Assembly: GCA_965229605.1 (NCBI GenBank)
Contig: OZ245892.1
Location: 62,001 to 126,000 of the forward strand
DNA: 64,000 nt
Origin: G965229605 sp965229605
Lineage (GTDB): Bacteria; Pseudomonadota; Alphaproteobacteria; CBDDJK01
Direction: 5' to 3'
A model generated the notes under the pieces. The model was given only the letters and a program-made list of their open reading frames with translations. It did not search any database and had not been told where the DNA came from. The number at the start of each line of letters is the position of its first letter. Position 1 is the stretch's first letter. The translations under genes were made by a program, and so were the position numbers. This document shows positions 60,299-64,000 of the stretch, in pieces.

Positions 60299-62044
60299 AT
60301 GACTGAAAAATTGAAAAGAAAATCGGTTCAGGATTTACGCAGTGCCCGCTGGTTTGCGCCAGATGATCTGCGCTCGTTTGGCCATCGCTCGCGGATGATG
60401 CAGCTTGGCTATGCCGAAGAGGATTTTTGCGGCAAGCCGATTATCGGGGTCTTGAACACCTGGTCGGAAATCAACTCCTGCCACGGGCATTTCCCGGAAC
60501 GCGCCAAAGAGGTCAAGCGCGGGGTCTTGCAGGCTGGCGGCTTCCCCATCGAAATTCCGGTGCAGTCGCTTGATGAACAGTTTCTAAAGCCGACCTCCAT
60601 GCTCTATCGCAATATGCTGGCGATGGAAACCGAAGAGGTCATCCGCTCCCATCCTCTTGACGGCGTGGTGCTGATGGGTGGCTGCGACAAGACAACCCCC
60701 GGTCTGGTGATGGGGGCCTTGTCAATGGGGGTGCCCTTTATCTATTTGCCAGCCGGACCGATGCTGCGCGGCAATTATGCCGGAAAATATCTGGGCTCGG
60801 GTTCTGACACCTGGAAATATTGGGACGAACGCCGGGCCGGAAATATCACGGATGAACAATGGCAGGGGATTCAAGGCGGCATTGCCCGTTCGCACGGGGT
60901 CTGTATGACCATGGGGACGGCCTCAACCATGACAGCGATTGCCGATGCGCTGGGCCTGACCTTGCCGGGAGCTTCTTCCATTCCGGCGGTGGATGCCAAT
61001 CACAGCCGCATGGCTTCAAACTGCGGCAAGCGCATTGTCGATATGGTCTGGGAAGACCTGACGCCAGATCGCATTGTTACCCCTGCCGCCGTCACCAATG
61101 CCGCCATTGTCGCCATGGCCACCGGCTGTTCAACCAATGCGGTGGTTCATTTGATTGCCATCGCCAGGCGGGCAGGCGTTGATTTCTCGCTGGATGATCT
61201 TGATGCGCTTGGCCGGACAACCCCGCTCCTGGCCAATATCCGGCCCACCGGAAAAGACTATTTGATGGAGGATTTTTACTATGCTGGCGGGCTGCGGGCC
61301 TTGATGAAACAGATTGAAACCCGCCTGGATGTAACCGCCCTGACCGTCACCGGTAAAACGCTTGGCGAAAATCTGGAAGGGGCTGAGGTCTTTAATGACG
61401 ATGTAATCCGGCCCTTGTCCAATCCAGTCTATCACGAAGGATCGCTGGCCTTGCTGCGCGGCAATCTCTGCCCGGACGGGGCGGTGATCAAACCGGCGGC
61501 CTGTGATCCGCGCTATCATACCCACGAGGGCCCGGCCCTGGTCTTTGACAGCTATCCTGATATGAAAAAAGCGGTTGAGGATGAAAATCTGGAAGTCACC
61601 CCCGATCATATTCTGGTCCTGCGTAACGCCGGACCGCAAGGCGGGCCCGGATTTCCTGAATGGGGAATGCTGCCAATCCCCAAAGCCCTGATCAAACAGG
61701 GTCATCGCGATATGTTGCGGATTTCGGATGCCCGGATGTCGGGCACTTCCTATGGGGCCTGTGTGCTTCATGTTGCGCCGGAAAGTTTTATTGGCGGGCC
61801 CCTGGCCTTGCTTGAAACCGGGGATCGCATCCGGCTGGATATTCCCAACCGCACGCTTGATATGCTGGTTGATGCGGACGAACTGAGAAGACGGAAAGAA
61901 AACTGGCGCCCGCCCGCCCCGCGTTTTGAGCGCGGCTGGGGCTATCTTTTTTCAAGGCACGTCATGCAAGCCAACAAGGGCTGCGATTTTGACTTTCTTG
62001 AAACCAGCTTTGGCAAAACAACGGGAGAACCAGATATATTTTGA
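60299..62044 (+). CDS. IlvD/Edd-family sugar-acid dehydratase (L-arabinonate type)
   Basis: 581 residues. Three iron-sulfur cysteines fit the L-arabinonate dehydratase set: C61 (INSCHGHF), C129 (GGCDKTTPG) and C202 (GVCMTMGTAST). RSARWFAPDDLRSFGHRSRMMQLGY at the start marks the sugar-acid subgroup rather than true IlvD. ISDARMSGTSYGACVLHVAPES near 480 is the C-terminal active-site segment. Dehydrates an aldonate to the 2-keto-3-deoxy acid. Such products are substrates for HpcH/HpaI-type aldolases, one of which lies at the far left of the window, though not linked. Substrate assignment is tentative. Confidence 0.9.
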   Translation: MTEKLKRKSVQDLRSARWFAPDDLRSFGHRSRMMQLGYAEEDFCGKPIIGVLNTWSEINSCHGHFPERAKEVKRGVLQAGGFPIEIPVQSLDEQFLKPTSMLYRNMLAMETEEVIRSHPLDGVVLMGGCDKTTPGLVMGALSMGVPFIYLPAGPMLRGNYAGKYLGSGSDTWKYWDERRAGNITDEQWQGIQGGIARSHGVCMTMGTASTMTAIADALGLTLPGASSIPAVDANHSRMASNCGKRIVDMVWEDLTPDRIVTPAAVTNAAIVAMATGCSTNAVVHLIAIARRAGVDFSLDDLDALGRTTPLLANIRPTGKDYLMEDFYYAGGLRALMKQIETRLDVTALTVTGKTLGENLEGAEVFNDDVIRPLSNPVYHEGSLALLRGNLCPDGAVIKPAACDPRYHTHEGPALVFDSYPDMKKAVEDENLEVTPDHILVLRNAGPQGGPGFPEWGMLPIPKALIKQGHRDMLRISDARMSGTSYGACVLHVAPESFIGGPLALLETGDRIRLDIPNRTLDMLVDADELRRRKENWRPPAPRFERGWGYLFSRHVMQANKGCDFDFLETSFGKTTGEPDIF

Positions 62045-62072
62045 CTGTTCTTGTTCAAAAGCAGCAATTTTA

Positions 62073-62351
62073 TCAGGCCAGCCACCCGCGTTTGGCAGAT
62101 TTCTGTTTTGATTGTTTTACCAGCGCGGCCCGTTCCTGGCGCAGGACATTTTCAAGTTTGCGCACCGCCTGACAGGATAATTCATAGCGGCCCACCTTTG
62201 CATCGCCAACAATCGCCACTTCGCGATAGCTTAAGGGATCAACCGCACAGACTTTGACAAAATTGCCCTGGCCGATAAATTCAATCAGCGCCCCTTGCGG
62301 CAAAACCCGGCGGTCATAGGGGACTTTATGCGATGATTTCGGCTGTCTCAT
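62073..62351 (-). CDS. DUF6898-like small protein
   Basis: 92 residues. IEFIGQGNFVKVCAVDPLSYREVAIVGDAKVGRYELSCQAVRKLENVL matches my memory of the alphaproteobacterial DUF6898 core. The C-terminus is basic (KQSKQKSAKRG). Start overlaps the ispE stop by 4 bp, making it the last gene of pfkB-ispE-DUF6898. Function unknown. Confidence 0.7.
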   Translation of the reverse strand: MRQPKSSHKVPYDRRVLPQGALIEFIGQGNFVKVCAVDPLSYREVAIVGDAKVGRYELSCQAVRKLENVLRQERAALVKQSKQKSAKRGWLA

Positions 62352-63286
62352 GGTTTTGTATTTTTAGCCTCAAACCAGCCTCCAGACCAGGCAAAAAATC
62401 CCTGGTCGGTAAAATAGCTGGCGGCAGCGGCGGCTTGCTCCGACTTTTTGAACAGGCCCCATAGAGCCGACCCGCTTCCGCTCATCCGGGCGCACAGGCA
62501 GCCTTTTTGGTTTATGATTTGCTGTTGCAGGGTTGTGAGCGCAGGCATAAGCACCTGCGCTGCCGGGAAAAGCTGGTTCTGCCGCGCCTGGACGAGATCA
62601 AGGAAGGCTTTTTTTCCTATTTGTGTCGGCATGGATAAAGCGGGGCTGGATATTAAAGGATCAGGGGTTAATATTTGTTGTGATTTGGCGTAGCTGTCAA
62701 AAACAGTTTGTGTTGAAAGCCCTTGCCCGGGCCAGACGATCAGGAGTGCGCATTTGGGCGGCACGAACAGGCGGGTCACGGTTTCGCCGCGATCTTGCAG
62801 GTGATAGAGCGCAAAGCGTTTTTGCTGTGGTTCATTAAGCAAGGCTGAGACAAACACCGGCACATCAGAGCCGATTTTTGCGGCCAGTGCCAGCAGCTGG
62901 TCGAGTGGCGGGCGAATTTTCCAGCAGCGCAACAGGCCAACCAGCATTGCGGCGGCATCGGCAGAGCCCCCGCCAAGTCCGGCCTGTGCGGGGATATTTT
63001 TGGTTAAATGGCAGGAGACTGAATCACGATAGCCCAGAAATTCGCTTAAATATATAAAGGCTTTGGTGACAAGATTGGTCTGGTCTGCTTTTGCGTGCGC
63101 GGCAAAAGGCCCGTCAATGGTCAGTCGAAAAGACGGGGCCGGAGCAATCGAGAGTTGATCACTCAATCCAATAAAGCCAACCAGACTGTCCAGCTTATGA
63201 TAGTTATCGGGACGGCGTCCCAGAATTTCCAGGGAGAGATTGATCTTGGCAGGGGCGGTGATCTCTATTTTACCGGGTTCCACCAT
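62348..63286 (-). CDS. ispE: 4-diphosphocytidyl-2-C-methyl-D-erythritol kinase
   Basis: GHMP kinase of the non-mevalonate isoprenoid pathway. ITAPAKINLSLEILGRRPDNYHKLDSLV at the start; the ATP loop PAQAGLGGGSADAAAMLVGLL near 100; and CARMSGSGSALWGLF near the C-terminus. About 312 residues from the ATG at 63286 (MVEPGK), which lies 1 bp after the pfkB stop and is preferred over an extension into pfkB. Confidence 0.95.
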   Translation of the reverse strand: MVEPGKIEITAPAKINLSLEILGRRPDNYHKLDSLVGFIGLSDQLSIAPAPSFRLTIDGPFAAHAKADQTNLVTKAFIYLSEFLGYRDSVSCHLTKNIPAQAGLGGGSADAAAMLVGLLRCWKIRPPLDQLLALAAKIGSDVPVFVSALLNEPQQKRFALYHLQDRGETVTRLFVPPKCALLIVWPGQGLSTQTVFDSYAKSQQILTPDPLISSPALSMPTQIGKKAFLDLVQARQNQLFPAAQVLMPALTTLQQQIINQKGCLCARMSGSGSALWGLFKKSEQAAAAASYFTDQGFFAWSGGWFEAKNTKP

Positions 63287-63287
63287 A

Positions 63288-64000
63288 TTATCTGCTGATT
63301 TCCACGAGTTGATCAAAATGCATAAGACCGCTGGTGGTATCGGCCTGTTGCACAACCGCAGCGGCGTTATGGGCGGCCCATTTCAAAGCCTGTTCAGGCG
63401 GGCTGCCCTCAGCAAGCCGGGCGGCCAGAGTTGCGACAAAACCGTCCCCGGCCCCGGCAGTGCCTTTGACCTGAACTTTGACAATGGGTTGATGCAATAG
63501 TTTCGGGGTTGATGGGCTGTAATAATAGCTGCCTTGCCCGCCATCGGTCAGGCAAACAGATTTGATTCCCGTCGAGACCAGTCTTTCAAGAATCCACTGG
63601 ACCGGGAAAGCCCCGCCGGTGGTTTGTATGACGGACGGAGTCGCCGGATCACCCGGGTTATTGTCTTCTTTGGGCGGTACTGTTTGCGTATAGGCCGCAA
63701 GAATCGGGGCCAGCACCCCGGCTTCAATCCGGTTGATAGATAGAAGGTCGATCTTGCTGGCCTGATCAAGAAAGTCGCGGGCCCGTCTGGCAAGCTGAAT
63801 ACGCCCGGGATTGACAGAAATAAAGGCTTTCCAGCGCATCCCCATCTCAAGCAAGTCGGGCAGAATCTCGGTTGAATCGCCACTCAAGGGGGCAATATGG
63901 ACAAGATCACAAGGCTTTCCGCTTTCCATTGCCGATTTTTTGTCCATTGTTAGACCTTTTGCGGCCTGGACATCGGTTTGATCCAGCGCGGTATTGGCGC
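63288..64000 (-). CDS. PfkB-family carbohydrate kinase, C-terminal part
   Basis: Ribokinase-like kinase cut by the window edge. The frame stays open upstream of an internal ATG at 63947, reading ANTALDQTDVQAAKGLT just before it, so the gene starts beyond 64000. VKGTAGAGDGFVATLAARLAEG carries the GAGD motif with the catalytic aspartate; CLTDGGQGSYYY is the preceding nucleotide-site block. Substrate unknown. Followed by ispE with a 1-bp gap. Confidence 0.9.
   Translation of the reverse strand, partial: ANTALDQTDVQAAKGLTMDKKSAMESGKPCDLVHIAPLSGDSTEILPDLLEMGMRWKAFISVNPGRIQLARRARDFLDQASKIDLLSINRIEAGVLAPILAAYTQTVPPKEDNNPGDPATPSVIQTTGGAFPVQWILERLVSTGIKSVCLTDGGQGSYYYSPSTPKLLHQPIVKVQVKGTAGAGDGFVATLAARLAEGSPPEQALKWAAHNAAAVVQQADTTSGLMHFDQLVEISR

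Noticed and set aside
60299..62044. Branched-chain amino acid dehydratase IlvD
   Set aside because: The N-terminal RSARWFAPDDLRSFGHRSR block and cysteine spacing fit sugar-acid (L-arabinonate type) dehydratases better.
1..64000. tRNA, rRNA, phage or defence genes
   Set aside because: I looked through the intergenic gaps and found no cloverleaf-like or rRNA-like sequence, no integrase, and no recognisable defence genes.

Overview
The window is a stretch of bacterial chromosome of moderate GC. Its gene content points to an alphaproteobacterium: a choXWV choline transporter, an NDUFA12-type complex I subunit beside MCE proteins, hisZ next to purA, a chorismate mutase-hisC-tyrA block after gltX, a DUF6898-like protein after ispE, and hflKC. 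A FlgL-like flagellar protein behind a textbook sigma-54 promoter suggests a motile cell. The order within the class cannot be fixed from this sequence. Both edges cut genes: metK on the left and a pfkB-family kinase on the right.

Layout. 1-4.5 kb: end of metK, a short TA-flanked inverted-repeat element (MITE), an HpcH/HpaI aldolase and choXWV. 4.5-9 kb: comEC facing hflKC. 9-13.4 kb (minus strand): a tightly packed run Bax-inhibitor-1 protein, ribE, moaD, moaE, two GNAT acetyltransferases and sseA. 13.4-22.2 kb (minus): pstSCAB-phoU, and ybaB-hisZ-purA-DUF192. 22.3-24.8 kb: a DUF1640-like coiled-coil protein, a regulatory stretch with sigma-70-like and sigma-54-like promoters, an unknown acidic protein and epmA. 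24.8-26.4 kb: an AT-rich islet with a methyltransferase and a second MITE that itself carries nested CTAG-bounded hairpins. 26.4-39.9 kb: ftsK, rdgB, mreC, a peroxiredoxin, an ABC-2 exporter, moaB, rpmE, dapE-dapD, two MCE proteins, the NDUFA12-like subunit, a DEAD-box helicase and a JmjC-type oxygenase. 40-44.5 kb: gltX and aromatic amino acid/histidine genes. 44.5-49.5 kb: parC, a small kinase, the flgL-like gene with a structured leader and an orphan HicB. 49.6-55.7 kb (minus): one dense operon dctQ-dctM-pyrB-pyrC'-M24 homologue. 55.8-64 kb: hflX, plsY, lpxC, DUF3179, a sugar-acid dehydratase, and pfkB-ispE-DUF6898.

How it fits together. Most of the window is housekeeping: phosphate and choline uptake, molybdopterin and riboflavin synthesis, peptidoglycan and lipid A precursors, isoprenoids, and pyrimidine, lysine and aromatic amino acid synthesis. 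The unusual content is small and mostly not classical genes: (i) a two-copy MITE family with ~31-bp terminal inverted repeats and TA target duplications; (ii) inside one copy, a chain of CTAG-bounded hairpin cassettes whose stems differ in sequence while their loops share CGTnnCTTGCGGnnAG, the strongest candidate here for an undescribed element; (iii) a sigma-54 leader with a 7-codon ORF running into an intrinsic terminator upstream of flgL; (iv) several short tandem duplications, in frame where they hit conserved enzymes; (v) three likely degenerate enzymes (PyrC', an M24 peptidase homologue, and the dehydratase-like half of a chorismate mutase protein).
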